Shown here piece by piece: positions 24,892-33,928 of a stretch of 64,000 bases of DNA (the stretch's first letter is position 1; each line of letters begins with the position of its first letter). Both the position numbers and the translations under genes were made by a program. This stretch comes from Pararhodobacter oceanensis. GTDB lineage: Bacteria > Pseudomonadota > Alphaproteobacteria > Rhodobacterales > Rhodobacteraceae. The DNA is taken from positions 62,001 through 126,000 of the forward strand of contig NZ_QDKM01000005.1 in NCBI RefSeq assembly GCF_003076755.1, written 5' to 3'. Below the pieces are notes generated by a model. It searched no databases. It saw nothing but the letters and a program-made list of their open reading frames with translations, and was not told the origin of the DNA.

Positions 24892-25484
24892 CCTGGGATA
24901 TCCTTGCGTCTGGTGAGGATTGTCAGGAGCTCTAGCAGGGGGAGGCCCTGAATGGCAAAGATATCGCCCTCGATTTTGGAGAACAGGCGGATGCCCGCGC
25001 CCTCGATCTGGTAGCAGCCGACGCAGTGGCGGATCTCCTCCCAATTCTGGGCGACATAGTCTTTGACGAAAGCCTCCGAGAAATCGCGCATGGTCAGGCG
25101 CGGGGTGGCGACATGGCGCCAGACGGGTTGGCCTTGGGCATAGAGCACGGCGGCGGTGTGGAGCCGGTGGGTCTTGCCGCGCAGGGCTTGGAGTTGCGCC
25201 ATCGCATCCGCAGGATTTTGCGGTTTGGCGAAGATCTGCCCCTCGCATTCCAGAAGTTGATCACAGCCCAGCACCAGCGCCTCGGGCTGCTTATTGGCGA
25301 TCTTGGCGGCTTTATGCTCGGCCAGCGCGTCGGCGATATCGCGGGGCGTGGCGCCCTCGGCCTCAAGCGAGAGGCGAATCATCTCTTCGTCGATTCGGGC
25401 GATTTTCACGTCAAAATCGATGCCGGCGTTGCGCAGGAGCGTGGCGCGGATCGAAGAGCCGGACGCAAGGGTGAGGATAGACAT
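24888..25484 (-). CDS. maf: Maf-family nucleotide pyrophosphatase
   Basis: The 198-residue protein matches Maf/YceF enzymes, which hydrolyse non-canonical or methylated nucleoside triphosphates and so limit their incorporation into nucleic acids. It begins LASGSSIRATLLRNAG, with the conserved Ser and Arg, and has VLGCDQLLE, a conserved Lys-rich helix, and GCYQIEGAG near the C-terminus. The ATG at 25484 lies on an exact DnaA-box sequence (25484-25492). It is the first gene of the leftward series from the putative origin. Confidence 0.9.
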   Translation of the reverse strand: MSILTLASGSSIRATLLRNAGIDFDVKIARIDEEMIRLSLEAEGATPRDIADALAEHKAAKIANKQPEALVLGCDQLLECEGQIFAKPQNPADAMAQLQALRGKTHRLHTAAVLYAQGQPVWRHVATPRLTMRDFSEAFVKDYVAQNWEEIRHCVGCYQIEGAGIRLFSKIEGDIFAIQGLPLLELLTILTRRKDIPG

Positions 25485-25492
25485 GTGGATAA
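25484..25492 (-). promoter_or_regulatory. DnaA box, exact consensus
   Basis: TGTGGATAA, the reverse complement of TTATCCACA. It overlaps the first bases of the maf coding start on the minus strand. Confidence 0.6.
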
Positions 25493-25586
25493 CCCTGTGC
25501 GGCAGTGCGGTGCAAATTCGGGGATAAGCGGGGCGGGCGATCAGAACGCGATACTGACCACAGGATGTCAAGGGTGCGAGACACGG

Positions 25587-25595
25587 TTATCCACA
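25587..25595 (+). promoter_or_regulatory. DnaA box, exact consensus, within a perfect inverted repeat
   Basis: TTATCCACA; it is embedded in the 15-base palindrome TATCCAC-A-GTGGATA (25588-25602). Confidence 0.65.
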
Positions 25596-25618
25596 GTGGA
25601 TAGGTGAAAACCACTGCC

Positions 25619-25627
25619 TGTGGATAG
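25619..25627 (-). promoter_or_regulatory. DnaA box-like site, one mismatch
   Basis: TGTGGATAG reads CTATCCACA on the minus strand, one base from TTATCCACA. Confidence 0.45.
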
Positions 25628-25849
25628 TTCCGGGCGGCTGGGGATGTAAGGTGAAGAAAGCGCGGCAATTCCTTGTTAAACAACTGCGAATCGCGGTTTG
25701 TCGGCTGGATTGGACCTGTGTGTAACTCAGGGGATCAATGAATAATTACACTTATCCCTAGGCCCTACTTCATCATCATCTCATTTATCTTTCTTTCTTA
25801 TTAATAGAAGCAGGCGGAGAGCTGGCGCCCGGAGGACCGAGGGCACTGA

Positions 25850-25878
25850 TTGACTCGACCGGTGGATCAGCTTAGAGA
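25850..25878 (+). promoter_or_regulatory. Possible sigma-70-type promoter for rho
   Basis: TTGACT (25850-25855), a 17-base spacer and TAGAGA (25873-25878) lie about 85 bases before the rho ATG. The -35 is good, the -10 weak. The remaining leader is G+C-rich and could fold. Tentative. Confidence 0.28.
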
Positions 25879-25961
25879 ACCTTCTGAGCGGAGCCGTCCG
25901 GCCACCGTATTTCCCGTTGTGACAATTGACAGATGCTTACTGGTGTCTTGGAGGGCTTCTC

Positions 25962-27233
25962 ATGTGTGAGAACCGTGTGAATCTAGCTGATCTCAAAGCG
26001 AGAACGCCTGCGGCATTGCTGGCGATGGCTGAAGAGCTGGAAATCGATAACGCGCCGTCGATGCGTAAGGGCGAGATGATGTTCTCGATCCTCAAGGAAC
26101 GCGCTGAAGACGGTTGGGAAATCGGCGGCGACGGGGTTCTGGAGGTTTTGCAGGACGGATTCGGGTTTTTGCGCTCGACTGAGGCGAATTACCTCTCTGG
26201 CCCTGATGATATCTATGTCACCCCCGATATGATCCGGCAGTATTCGCTGCGCACGGGCGATACCATCGAGGGGGTGATCCAGGCGCCCGGCGAGAACGAG
26301 AAGTATTTCGCGCTGACCAAGGTGACCTCGATCAATTTCACCGATCCCGAGAGCGCGCGCCATAAGGTGCATTTCGACAACCTGACGCCGCTGTACCCCG
26401 ACCAGCGGCTGAATATGGAAATCGAGGATCCGACGATCAAGGATCGGTCCTCGCGGATTATCGATATCGTGGTGCCTCTGGGTAAGGGGCAGCGGGCGCT
26501 GATCGTGGCGCCGCCGCGCACCGGTAAGACGGTGTTGATGCAGAATATCGCGCATTCGATCGAGCGTAATCACCCGGAATGCTATCTGATTGTGCTGTTG
26601 ATTGACGAGCGGCCCGAAGAGGTGACCGATATGCAGCGCTCGGTGAGCGGCGAGGTGGTGTCCTCGACCTTTGACGAGCCGGCGACGCGACATGTGGCGG
26701 TGGCCGAGATGGTGATCGAGAAGGCCAAGCGGCTGGTCGAGCATAAGCGCGATGTGGTGATTTTGCTGGATTCGATCACCCGTCTGGGGCGCGCGTTTAA
26801 CACGGTTGTGCCCTCAAGCGGCAAGGTCTTGACCGGTGGTGTTGATGCGAATGCGCTGCAGCGGCCGAAGCGGTTCTTTGGTGCCGCGCGGAATATCGAA
26901 GAGGGTGGCTCGCTAACGATTATCGCGACCGCGCTGATCGACACCGGCAGCCGCATGGATGAGGTGATCTTTGAGGAGTTCAAAGGCACCGGCAACAGCG
27001 AGATCGTGCTGGATCGCAAAATTGCCGATAAGCGCGTGTTCCCGGCGATGGATATCCTGAAATCGGGCACGCGGAAGGAAGAGCTGCTGGTGGATAAGGC
27101 CAATCTGCAGAAAACCTTCCTGCTGCGGCGGATTTTGAACCCGATGGGCACCACCGATGCGATCGAATTCCTGATCTCGAAACTCAAACAGACCAAAACG
27201 AATGGCGAATTCTTCGACTCGATGAACACCTAA
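25962..27233 (+). CDS. rho: Transcription termination factor Rho
   Basis: The 423-residue protein is the hexameric RNA-dependent ATPase that ends transcription at rut-type sites. An N-terminal [20 protein letters not shown] helix bundle precedes the RNA-binding cold-shock-like domain (GFGFLRS). The ATPase core has Walker [25 protein letters not shown], and the Q/R-loop region with [11 protein letters not shown] and [21 protein letters not shown]. The ATG at 25962 was preferred because GGAGGG (25950-25955) lies 6 bases upstream; a TTG 12 codons earlier keeps the frame but has no ribosome site. It heads the rightward series rho-mnmE-mnmG-rsmG-parA-parB. Confidence 0.96.
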   Translation: MCENRVNLADLKARTPAALLAMAEELEIDNAPSMRKGEMMFSILKERAEDGWEIGGDGVLEVLQDGFGFLRSTEANYLSGPDDIYVTPDMIRQYSLRTGDTIEGVIQAPGENEKYFALTKVTSINFTDPESARHKVHFDNLTPLYPDQRLNMEIEDPTIKDRSSRIIDIVVPLGKGQRALIVAPPRTGKTVLMQNIAHSIERNHPECYLIVLLIDERPEEVTDMQRSVSGEVVSSTFDEPATRHVAVAEMVIEKAKRLVEHKRDVVILLDSITRLGRAFNTVVPSSGKVLTGGVDANALQRPKRFFGAARNIEEGGSLTIIATALIDTGSRMDEVIFEEFKGTGNSEIVLDRKIADKRVFPAMDILKSGTRKEELLVDKANLQKTFLLRRILNPMGTTDAIEFLISKLKQTKTNGEFFDSMNT

Positions 27234-27250
27234 GACGTGAAGGCACTGCC

Positions 27251-28531
27251 ATGGATACGATTGTTGCGCTGGCCACGGCGCAGGGGCGCGCTGGCGTTGC
27301 GGTAATTCGCGTCTCCGGCCCGCTGGCCTGGACCGTATGCAAGGCTCTGGCGGGGATCGTGCCGGAGCCGAGAGTGGCGCGGCTGTCGGTGTTGCGCGAT
27401 GCGCAGGGGGAGCGGATCGATCATGGTCTGGTGCTGGTTTTCGAGGAAGGCCGCAGCTTTACCGGCGAGAAAATCGTTGAATTTCAAGTGCATGGAAGTC
27501 AGGCGGTGGTGGCGGCGATGCTGCGTGCCTGTCTTTCGGTTGACGGTGTGCGGGCGGCAGAACCCGGGGAATACACCAAACGCGCGTTTCTGAACGGGCA
27601 GATGGATCTGACCGAAGTCGAGGCTTTGGCGGATCTGATTGATGCCGAAACCGAGGGCCAGCGGCGGCAGGCGATGCAGGTGTTGGATGGCTCAGCCGGG
27701 CGGCTTGTGGATGCCTGGCGCGAGGATTTGCTGCAGTCTTTGGCGATTTTGGAAGCGGCGATGGATTTCTCGGATGAAGAATTGCCCGATGATCTGACGC
27801 CGTTGGTGGTGGCGCCACTGGACCGGGTGTTGGGCAGTCTCTCGCAGCAATTATCGGGGCGTGCGGCCGCGGAATCGGTGCGCGACGGGTTCGAAGTGGC
27901 GATTATCGGGCGGGTCAACGCAGGGAAATCGACGCTGCTGAACGCTTTGGCCGGACGCGATGCGGCGATCACCTCGGAGCGGGCGGGCACCACGCGCGAT
28001 GTGATCGAGGTGCGGATGGATATCGGTGGGCTCTCGGTGACGTTGATTGATACCGCGGGGCTGCGCGAGACCGAGGATGAGATCGAGCGCATGGGCATTG
28101 ATCGCGGGCAAGCGCGGGCGGCGCAGGCGGATTTGCGGGTATTCCTGAAAGCGGATCCTGAAGATGCGCCGGTTGGGGTGTCGGAGGGGGACATTGTTGT
28201 CTTGTCAAAGGCGGATCTTTGGGGTGAAGAGGGGGTGTCCGGCGTCACTGGCGAAGGTGTGGCCGCTCTGATCTCGCGGATTGAGGCGATATTGCGCGAG
28301 AAGACCAAAGGGTCTTCGGTGTTTATGCGTGAGCGGCATTTTGATAAGCTGGCGCGAGCGGTCGACTCGTTGACGCGCGCGAAAGCGGAATTGCTGTCAC
28401 CGGCCAGCGCTTGGGAGATCGCCAGCGAAGACCTGCGCGCGGCGTTGCGAAGCCTTGACGGAATCGTCGGGCGGGTAGATATCGAGGATGTTCTCGGGCG
28501 GATTTTCTCGTCGTTTTGCATTGGTAAATAG
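27251..28531 (+). CDS. mnmE: tRNA modification GTPase MnmE
   Basis: The 426-residue protein works with MnmG to install the 5-carboxymethylaminomethyl group on U34 of certain tRNAs. The N-terminal tetrahydrofolate-binding domain (IVALATAQGRAGVAVIR; GEYTKRAFLNGQMDLTEVEAL) precedes a helical domain interrupted by the G domain. That domain has G1 GRVNAGKST, G3 DTAGL and G4 SKAD. The C-terminal CIGK supplies the catalytic Cys. It is somewhat shorter than the enterobacterial protein (about 450 residues), as is usual in alphaproteobacteria. Only 17 bases separate it from rho, and a parS site follows its stop. Confidence 0.95.
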   Translation: MDTIVALATAQGRAGVAVIRVSGPLAWTVCKALAGIVPEPRVARLSVLRDAQGERIDHGLVLVFEEGRSFTGEKIVEFQVHGSQAVVAAMLRACLSVDGVRAAEPGEYTKRAFLNGQMDLTEVEALADLIDAETEGQRRQAMQVLDGSAGRLVDAWREDLLQSLAILEAAMDFSDEELPDDLTPLVVAPLDRVLGSLSQQLSGRAAAESVRDGFEVAIIGRVNAGKSTLLNALAGRDAAITSERAGTTRDVIEVRMDIGGLSVTLIDTAGLRETEDEIERMGIDRGQARAAQADLRVFLKADPEDAPVGVSEGDIVVLSKADLWGEEGVSGVTGEGVAALISRIEAILREKTKGSSVFMRERHFDKLARAVDSLTRAKAELLSPASAWEIASEDLRAALRSLDGIVGRVDIEDVLGRIFSSFCIGK

Positions 28532-28535
28532 GGAT

Positions 28536-28551
28536 TGTTTCACGTGAAACA
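28536..28551. promoter_or_regulatory. parS site, copy 2, over the mnmG start
   Basis: TGTTTCACGTGAAACA, a perfect 16-base palindrome. It spans the mnmE/mnmG junction and contains the likely GTG start codon of mnmG (28544). Confidence 0.92.
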
Positions 28552-30415
28552 CTTCGAAGTGATTGTCGTAGGCGGTGGCCATGCGGGTGTCGAGGCGGCG
28601 CTGGCGGCAGCGCGGAGTGGTGTGCAAACGGCGCTGATCACCTTTCGGAAGGCAGATCTAGGGGTCTTGTCGTGCAATCCTGCTATTGGTGGGATCGGCA
28701 AAGGTCATCTGGTGCGCGAGATTGATGCGCTTGGCGGGGTGATGGGGCTGGCCGGGGATTACGCGGGTATCCAGTTTCGCCTGTTGAACCAATCGCGCGG
28801 CGCTGCGGTTCAGGGGCCGCGTGCGCAGGTGGATCGGCGGCGTTATGCTGATTTCATTGGTCCCTATGTTGCGCGCCAAGAGAACCTGACCGTGATCGAG
28901 GGCGAAGTCATTGACCTGCTGCTTGATGGCGGGGCTCTGCGCGGCGTGGTGATGGCGGATGAGACCGAGATCAGTAGCCGTGCGGTGATCCTAACCACCG
29001 GCACATTCCTTGGTGGCGAAATTCATATCGGAAGCGAGCGGATTGCTGCGGGGCGGAAGGGTGACAAAGCCTCGGTCAAATTGGCGGCGCGTCTGCGGGA
29101 TCTTGGTTTGCGCATGGGGCGCTTGAAAACCGGCACGCCTGCGCGCTTGAAGGGCACGAGTATTGATTGGGACCGGATCGGTCGGCAGTTGGGTGATGAG
29201 CAACCGGTGATGCTGTCGTTTATGAATAGGCAGCCGGTGGCGGAACAGATCGCTTGTGGGGTGACGAACACCACCATTGAGACCCATGAGATCATTCAGC
29301 AAAACCTGCATTTATCGGCCATGCGGTCGGGCAATATTTCGGGTGTTGGCCCGCGTTATTGCCCGTCGATTGAAGATAAGATTACCCGTTTTTCCGAGAA
29401 AGACTCGCATAATATCTTTCTGGAACCGGAGGGATTGGGCATCGATACCGTCTATCCGAACGGGATTTCGACGTCGCTGCCGGTGGATGTGCAGGATGCC
29501 TTCTTGCGCAGCATTCCCGGATTGGAGGCGGTGGAGATTTATCAGTATGGTTACGCGATTGAGTATGACTATATCGATCCCCGCGAGCTGGGCGAGACAT
29601 TAGATCTCAAGAAAATCAATGGCTTATATCTTGCAGGGCAGATCAATGGCACAACGGGCTATGAGGAAGCTGCCGCGCAGGGGCTCGTTGCGGGGCTGAA
29701 TGCTGCGCGGTTCTCTCAAGAGAAATCGCCGGTGAATTTCGTGCGAGATAGCAGCTATATCGGTGTGATGATTGATGACCTGACGACCAAAGGGGTGACC
29801 GAGCCCTACCGCATGTTTACCTCTCGCGCCGAGCATAGGCTGATTTTGCGCGCGGATAATGCCGATGCGCGGCTCACCCCTTTGGCGCTGGATTTGGGGC
29901 TGCTTGATGAAACCCGCGCTGCATTCACCAAAGCGAAACTGGAACGTTTGGCGCAGCTGGAGGCTTGCTTGCGGCAGCGCGTTGTTAGCGGTGATGAGTT
30001 GACATCATTGGGTCTAACGCACCTGAAATCCGGCGCGAAACGCAATCTTTTCGAGGTTTTGGGGTTGGCAGATTTGGACCTTGAGCGCTTCTATGTGGTT
30101 TTTCATGATGAGTTCAGTTTGTCAGAGTGGGAAGTTGCACAATTGCAGAAGGATGCGTTCTACCGGCCCTATGTTGAGCGGCATTTGAAGGAAGTGGAGC
30201 GGTTGAAGGACGAGGGAAGTAAGAGAATTCCGGCTGAATTTGACTATTCCAGGCTTCCATCCTTGTCGAACGAACAGCGCGAGAAACTGCAACGGATCCA
30301 GCCCCGGACCATTGATCACGCGCGGCGCATTGAGGGGATGACCCCCGCCGCGACATTGCTAATTTTGGCGGGTGTTAAGCAATTTGGCCGGACGCGCAAT
30401 GCAGCAGCGCAATGA
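28544..30415 (+). CDS. mnmG: tRNA uridine 5-carboxymethylaminomethyl modification enzyme MnmG (GidA)
   Basis: This FAD- and NADH-dependent partner of MnmE has 623 residues from the GTG at 28544, or 626 from a TTG at 28535. The GTG is preferred because AGGGA at 28530-28534 lies 9 bases before it but directly abuts the TTG. It has the FAD-binding [41 protein letters not shown], the catalytic-region [29 protein letters not shown] and [17 protein letters not shown]. The first codons are parS sequence, so the N-terminus (MKH or MFHVKH) is shaped by the centromere site. The stop overlaps rsmG by 17 bases. Confidence 0.95.
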   Translation: MKHFEVIVVGGGHAGVEAALAAARSGVQTALITFRKADLGVLSCNPAIGGIGKGHLVREIDALGGVMGLAGDYAGIQFRLLNQSRGAAVQGPRAQVDRRRYADFIGPYVARQENLTVIEGEVIDLLLDGGALRGVVMADETEISSRAVILTTGTFLGGEIHIGSERIAAGRKGDKASVKLAARLRDLGLRMGRLKTGTPARLKGTSIDWDRIGRQLGDEQPVMLSFMNRQPVAEQIACGVTNTTIETHEIIQQNLHLSAMRSGNISGVGPRYCPSIEDKITRFSEKDSHNIFLEPEGLGIDTVYPNGISTSLPVDVQDAFLRSIPGLEAVEIYQYGYAIEYDYIDPRELGETLDLKKINGLYLAGQINGTTGYEEAAAQGLVAGLNAARFSQEKSPVNFVRDSSYIGVMIDDLTTKGVTEPYRMFTSRAEHRLILRADNADARLTPLALDLGLLDETRAAFTKAKLERLAQLEACLRQRVVSGDELTSLGLTHLKSGAKRNLFEVLGLADLDLERFYVVFHDEFSLSEWEVAQLQKDAFYRPYVERHLKEVERLKDEGSKRIPAEFDYSRLPSLSNEQREKLQRIQPRTIDHARRIEGMTPAATLLILAGVKQFGRTRNAAAQ

Positions 30416-31040
30416 CTTGGAGGCAAGCGTCGGGGCGAATGTTTCACGTGAAACATTGGACGCATTGGTTGATTATTCCGAGAACCTGATAAAATGGTCG
30501 GGGAAGATCAATCTGATTGCGCCCTCGACCATGGCCGAGCTTTGGACGCGGCATATTTGCGACTCCGCGCAAGTATTGCGGCTAGCACCAGATGGGCCGG
30601 TACAATGGGCAGATTTGGGTTCTGGCGGAGGTTTGCCTGGAATTGTGGTGGCAATTCTGCTGAAGGACGCCAGCCCCGGGGCGCGAACGCAGTTGATCGA
30701 ATCGGATAAGCGTAAAGCGGCCTTCTTGAAGTTGATGATTGACCGGCACGCGTTGAACGCGAATGTGGTGGTGGAACGGATCGAGAAAGCACCAAGCGCG
30801 AAAGCGGACATAGTGACCGCGCGGGCATTGGCGCCGCTTGACCTGTTATTAACCTATGTCGCGCAACATATGCAGCCAATGGGCACCGCATTGTTGTTTA
30901 AAGGCAGAAACTTCCAAGCAGAGCTTGATCAGGCGAGTTTAGCGTGGCAATTCAATGTAGAGGTTGAAACCAGCCGAGTTGATCCGGAATCTCGCGTCTT
31001 GCGACTCTCGAGGCTTAGGAAAAGGGAGATTGCTGGATGA
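30399..31040 (+). CDS. rsmG: 16S rRNA (guanine-N7)-methyltransferase RsmG (GidB)
   Basis: The 213-residue AdoMet enzyme methylates G527 of 16S rRNA. Motif I is [14 protein letters not shown], followed by [12 protein letters not shown] and VTARALAPL. The start was placed at the ATG overlapping the mnmG end (30399); a GTG at 30372 is further upstream. A perfect parS lies inside the gene and encodes NVSRETL, a stretch normally present in family members near this position. The stop overlaps the parA ATG by 4 bases. G+C content here is visibly lower than in the left part of the window. Confidence 0.93.
   Translation: MQQRNDLEASVGANVSRETLDALVDYSENLIKWSGKINLIAPSTMAELWTRHICDSAQVLRLAPDGPVQWADLGSGGGLPGIVVAILLKDASPGARTQLIESDKRKAAFLKLMIDRHALNANVVVERIEKAPSAKADIVTARALAPLDLLLTYVAQHMQPMGTALLFKGRNFQAELDQASLAWQFNVEVETSRVDPESRVLRLSRLRKREIAG
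30440..30455. promoter_or_regulatory. parS site, copy 3, inside rsmG
   Basis: TGTTTCACGTGAAACA, a perfect palindrome, about 600 bases upstream of parA. It lies wholly within the rsmG reading frame. Confidence 0.92.
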
Positions 31041-31834
31041 AAATTGTCGCCATCGCGAACCAAAAAGGGGGGGTGGCCAAGACCACCACGGCGATCAACC
31101 TTGCGGCAAGCCTCGCTGAAGCCGGGCATCGGGTTCTGGTCATCGATATGGATCCGCAGGGAAATGCGTCGACCGGTTTCGGCATCGGTCTCGATCAAAG
31201 GCAGTTAACGGTCTACGATTTGCTGCTCGGGGATGTGAGCGCTGAGGCGGCGGTTGTCGAAACCGAGACCGAACGCGTCTGGCTCATTCCCGCGACGACG
31301 GAATTATCCTCCTCGGATGTGCAGCTATTCAACGTCAACAAGCGCAGCTTTCTGCTCAAGGACTCACTGGCTGCCACCGGTCTAAAGGCCCAGCGATTCG
31401 ATTTTGTTCTGATCGATTGCCCGCCATCGCTGAATTTGCTGACAGTGAATGCTCTGGTTGCCGCGGATTCCGTTCTGATCCCTCTGCAAAGCGAGTTCTT
31501 CGCCCTGGAAGGCCTGTCGCAACTCATGCTGACCATTCGCGAGATCCGCCAAACAGCGAATCCCGCGCTTAGGGTTGAGGGGATTTTGCTGACCATGCAC
31601 GACCAGCGCAACAATCTGGCGCAGCAGGTCGAGAGTGATGCGCGCGACACGCTCGGGGATCTGGTCTATCAGACGGTTATCCCGCGCAATGTTCGTTTGA
31701 GCGAGGCGCCATCCTACGCAATGCCGGCAATTTCCTACGACTCTACGTCCAAAGGGGCGATGGCCTATAGGGCCTTTGCGCAGGAATTCTTGAGGAATAA
31801 CAATAATTTGCAGAAGGTCGAAGCAGATGGCTGA
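31037..31834 (+). CDS. parA: Chromosome partitioning ATPase ParA (Soj)
   Basis: The 265-residue protein has the deviant Walker A motif KGGVAKTTTAINLA at the N-terminus, VIDMDPQGNAST, and IDCPPSLNLLTVNAL (Walker B). It lacks the N-terminal HTH of plasmid type Ia ParA, so it is the chromosomal type. ParA forms ATP-bound dimers on the nucleoid that pull ParB-parS complexes. The start overlaps rsmG by 4 bases and the stop overlaps parB by 8 bases. Together with four nearby parS sites this is a complete segregation locus. Confidence 0.95.
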   Translation: MKIVAIANQKGGVAKTTTAINLAASLAEAGHRVLVIDMDPQGNASTGFGIGLDQRQLTVYDLLLGDVSAEAAVVETETERVWLIPATTELSSSDVQLFNVNKRSFLLKDSLAATGLKAQRFDFVLIDCPPSLNLLTVNALVAADSVLIPLQSEFFALEGLSQLMLTIREIRQTANPALRVEGILLTMHDQRNNLAQQVESDARDTLGDLVYQTVIPRNVRLSEAPSYAMPAISYDSTSKGAMAYRAFAQEFLRNNNNLQKVEADG

Positions 31835-32738
31835 ACGCAGGAATGAACGTCGCGGATTGGGGCGCGGATTGTCCGCCTTGATGGCAGATGTGGGGATTGA
31901 CACGCCGAATGCGAGTGAAACCAGTGGCACGACGCCGTCTCGCGCCAACCTTGAGATGATTGCGATCGAGAACATCGTCTCGAACCCGAACCAGCCTCGC
32001 CGCACATTTGAGCCTGAGGCGCTCGAGGAATTGTCCGCGTCGATCCGCGAGAAGGGCATTCTGCAGCCGCTGGTGGTGCGTCAGTCGCCTGAAAACTCTC
32101 AAATTTACGAGATTGTTGCCGGCGAACGGCGCTGGCGGGCGTCGCAACTGGCGCAACTGAGCACAGTTCCCGCGATTATTCGCAGCTTCAGCGACCAAGA
32201 GATGCTGGAAGTTGCGATTATCGAGAATATCCAGCGCGAAGAACTCAATGCGATTGAAGAGGCTGCAAGCTACCGGCAGCTGATTGATCGTTTCGGCCAT
32301 ACCCAAGAAAAGGTTGCGGAAGCACTTGGAAAGAGCCGCAGTCATATCGCTAACCTATTGAGATTGCTCAACCTTCCTGATGGCGTCAAGGATATGGTCG
32401 TTGCCGGAAAAATCTCGGCGGGTCATGCCCGTGCGTTGATTACCGCCGAGGATCCTCAGGCTTTGGCGGCACGGGTCTATGCCAAGGGCTTGTCGGTTCG
32501 CGACACCGAGGCATTGGCCAAGAAGGTCTCAACACCTGAGCAGGATCCGGCGAAGAAACGCGCGGATGCGCGGCAGCGTGATGCGGATACCCGCGCATTG
32601 GAAGATGATCTTTCGGCAAATCTGGGCATGGCGGTGATCATTGACCATCGCGCAGGAGGCGAGGGTAAACTGACCATTCGCTATAATTCGCTCGATCAGC
32701 TCGATCAATTGTGCCAATTGCTTTCGCAGATCAGATAA
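31827..32738 (+). CDS. parB: Chromosome partitioning protein ParB (Spo0J)
   Basis: The 303-residue protein starts with RGLGRGLSALMAD, the ParA-stimulating Arg-rich N-terminus. It continues with the CTP-binding ParB domain (PNQPRR...; GILQPLVVR; GERRWRASQLAQL), a helix-turn-helix (TQEKVAEALGKSRSHIANLLRLL) that reads parS, and a C-terminal dimerisation region. Its target TGTTTCACGTGAAACA occurs four times in this window. The stop directly abuts the convergent hemW stop with no spacer. Confidence 0.95.
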   Translation: MAERRNERRGLGRGLSALMADVGIDTPNASETSGTTPSRANLEMIAIENIVSNPNQPRRTFEPEALEELSASIREKGILQPLVVRQSPENSQIYEIVAGERRWRASQLAQLSTVPAIIRSFSDQEMLEVAIIENIQREELNAIEEAASYRQLIDRFGHTQEKVAEALGKSRSHIANLLRLLNLPDGVKDMVVAGKISAGHARALITAEDPQALAARVYAKGLSVRDTEALAKKVSTPEQDPAKKRADARQRDADTRALEDDLSANLGMAVIIDHRAGGEGKLTIRYNSLDQLDQLCQLLSQIR

Positions 32739-33905
32739 TCAATCGCTGAGCAAGGCGCGCAGAACTGAATTCAGCAGGGGTCTGCCGCTGTCCGTGGTGC
32801 CAAATTGACTGCCATCAACCCAGATAAAACCCTGCTCTTGCAGCGCAGTCATCGCGTTTTCATTGATCTCAGCGCCGCTTAGTCTGCGCCAGCGATCCAG
32901 ATTGGAGCCTTCGCTCAGGCGCAGGCTCATCATCAGGTATTCTGACCCCATTTCTGCCGGCGTTAAGGCGGTTTTACTGTCGTGATTCGCGCTGCCGTCA
33001 CGCACGGATTGCAGCCATCGCGTCGGTGCGCGCTCGGCCTCGGTTGCCCAGCGTTGGCCATGTAAAGTTATGCGCCCATGCGCGCCGGGGCCGACACCGA
33101 CATAATCACCATAGCGCCAATAGACCTGATTATGCAGGGATTCCTCACCGGTTTTGGCATGATTAGAGACTTCATAGGCGGGTAGGCCGGCGGCCACACA
33201 AAGCTCTTGCGTTGCTTGATAAAGATCAGCGCCGATATCATCAGTGGGCAGGCCAGGTAGCTTTCCTATCCGGTAACGATCGCCAAAGGCGGTGCCGTCT
33301 TCGATGGTCAACTGATAAAGCGACATATGGCTCGGTTGCAGGGCGAGGGCTTCGGTCAACTCGGCGCGCCAATGGGCTTCGTCCTGGAACTGACGCGCAT
33401 AGATCAGGTCGAAACTGGCGCGGTCAAAGGCGGTGGTGGCGACGTCCCAGGCTTGATAGATCTCGGAAACGCTGTGTAACCGGCCCAAACGGCGCAAATC
33501 TGCATCATTGAGCGCCTGAAACCCCAATGACACGCGGTTGACGCCTGCGCTGGCGAAATCCTTGAACTTGCCAAGCTCCACCGATGAGGGGTTGGCCTCT
33601 AAGGCAATCTCGATGGAATTCGCGAAACCCCAGCCACGGCGGGCGGCGGATATCACCGCGTCAACCGTCTCGGGTGGCATCAAAGACGGGGTGCCGCCGC
33701 CAAAAAAGATCGATGTCAGCGTGCGCCCCGGTGTCATTGCGGCATAGCGGGTGATTTCCGCAACCAATGCATCGCGCCAAGCGACCTGGTCTACGTGCCG
33801 CACAACATGGCTGTTAAAGTCGCAATAGGGGCATTTCGCCGCGCAAAATGGCCAATGCACATAGAGGCCGAAGCCTCCATTCTGCCAATCTTCGCGCTCT
33901 TGCAT
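32739..33905 (-). CDS. hemW: Radical SAM heme chaperone HemW / oxygen-independent coproporphyrinogen oxidase-like
   Basis: The 388-residue protein has the radical-SAM motif in HWPFCAAKCPYCDF (CxxxCxxC) close to the N-terminus, FFGGGTPSLMPP, a glycine-rich SAM site (GVNRVSLGFQALND) and the C-terminal HemW region. HemW-type proteins bind heme for insertion; true HemN coproporphyrinogen dehydrogenases are longer, so HemW is preferred. The start is uncertain: ATG at 33905 avoids overlap, while a GTG at 33929 would add MFHVKQFA read from the parS site and overlap the rdgB stop by 13 bases. Confidence 0.88.
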   Translation of the reverse strand: MQEREDWQNGGFGLYVHWPFCAAKCPYCDFNSHVVRHVDQVAWRDALVAEITRYAAMTPGRTLTSIFFGGGTPSLMPPETVDAVISAARRGWGFANSIEIALEANPSSVELGKFKDFASAGVNRVSLGFQALNDADLRRLGRLHSVSEIYQAWDVATTAFDRASFDLIYARQFQDEAHWRAELTEALALQPSHMSLYQLTIEDGTAFGDRYRIGKLPGLPTDDIGADLYQATQELCVAAGLPAYEVSNHAKTGEESLHNQVYWRYGDYVGVGPGAHGRITLHGQRWATEAERAPTRWLQSVRDGSANHDSKTALTPAEMGSEYLMMSLRLSEGSNLDRWRRLSGAEINENAMTALQEQGFIWVDGSQFGTTDSGRPLLNSVLRALLSD

Positions 33906-33912
33906 GGCGAAT

Positions 33913-33928
33913 TGTTTCACGTGAAACA
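33913..33928. promoter_or_regulatory. parS site, copy 4, at the rdgB/hemW junction
   Basis: TGTTTCACGTGAAACA, a perfect palindrome. The rdgB stop codon (TGA on the minus strand, 33917-33919) lies inside it, and it immediately precedes the hemW start. Confidence 0.92.

Larger units (their letters stand above)
25485..25961. other. Putative chromosomal replication origin (oriC) and rho leader region
   Basis: This 477-bp gap between divergent maf and rho is the longest non-coding stretch in the window. It holds an exact DnaA box TTATCCACA at 25587-25595, inside the inverted repeat TATCCAC-A-GTGGATA (25588-25602). A second exact box, inverted, straddles its left edge (TGTGGATAA, 25484-25492), and a one-mismatch box lies at 25619-25627 (TGTGGATAG). 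An A+T-rich stretch (about 25736-25810; the row from 25741 has only about a third G+C) could be the unwinding element. The flanking order (maf-aroE-coaE-dnaQ on one side, rho-mnmE-mnmG-rsmG-parAB on the other) matches that around the Caulobacter origin, here without the intervening genes hemE and DUF299. Four parS sites lie within 9 kb. No ORF of note. Functional proof is absent. Confidence 0.6.

Noticed and set aside
25752-25760. TTATCCCTA as a further DnaA box (and CGGGGATAA at 25519-25527).
   Set aside because: Two mismatches each from TTATCCACA; too weak to call alone, although weak boxes can matter in origins.
25811-25960. A tRNA or small RNA gene in the leader of rho.
   Set aside because: No cloverleaf, CCA end or T-loop GTTC pattern; only short GC stems. 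More simply the rho 5' leader.
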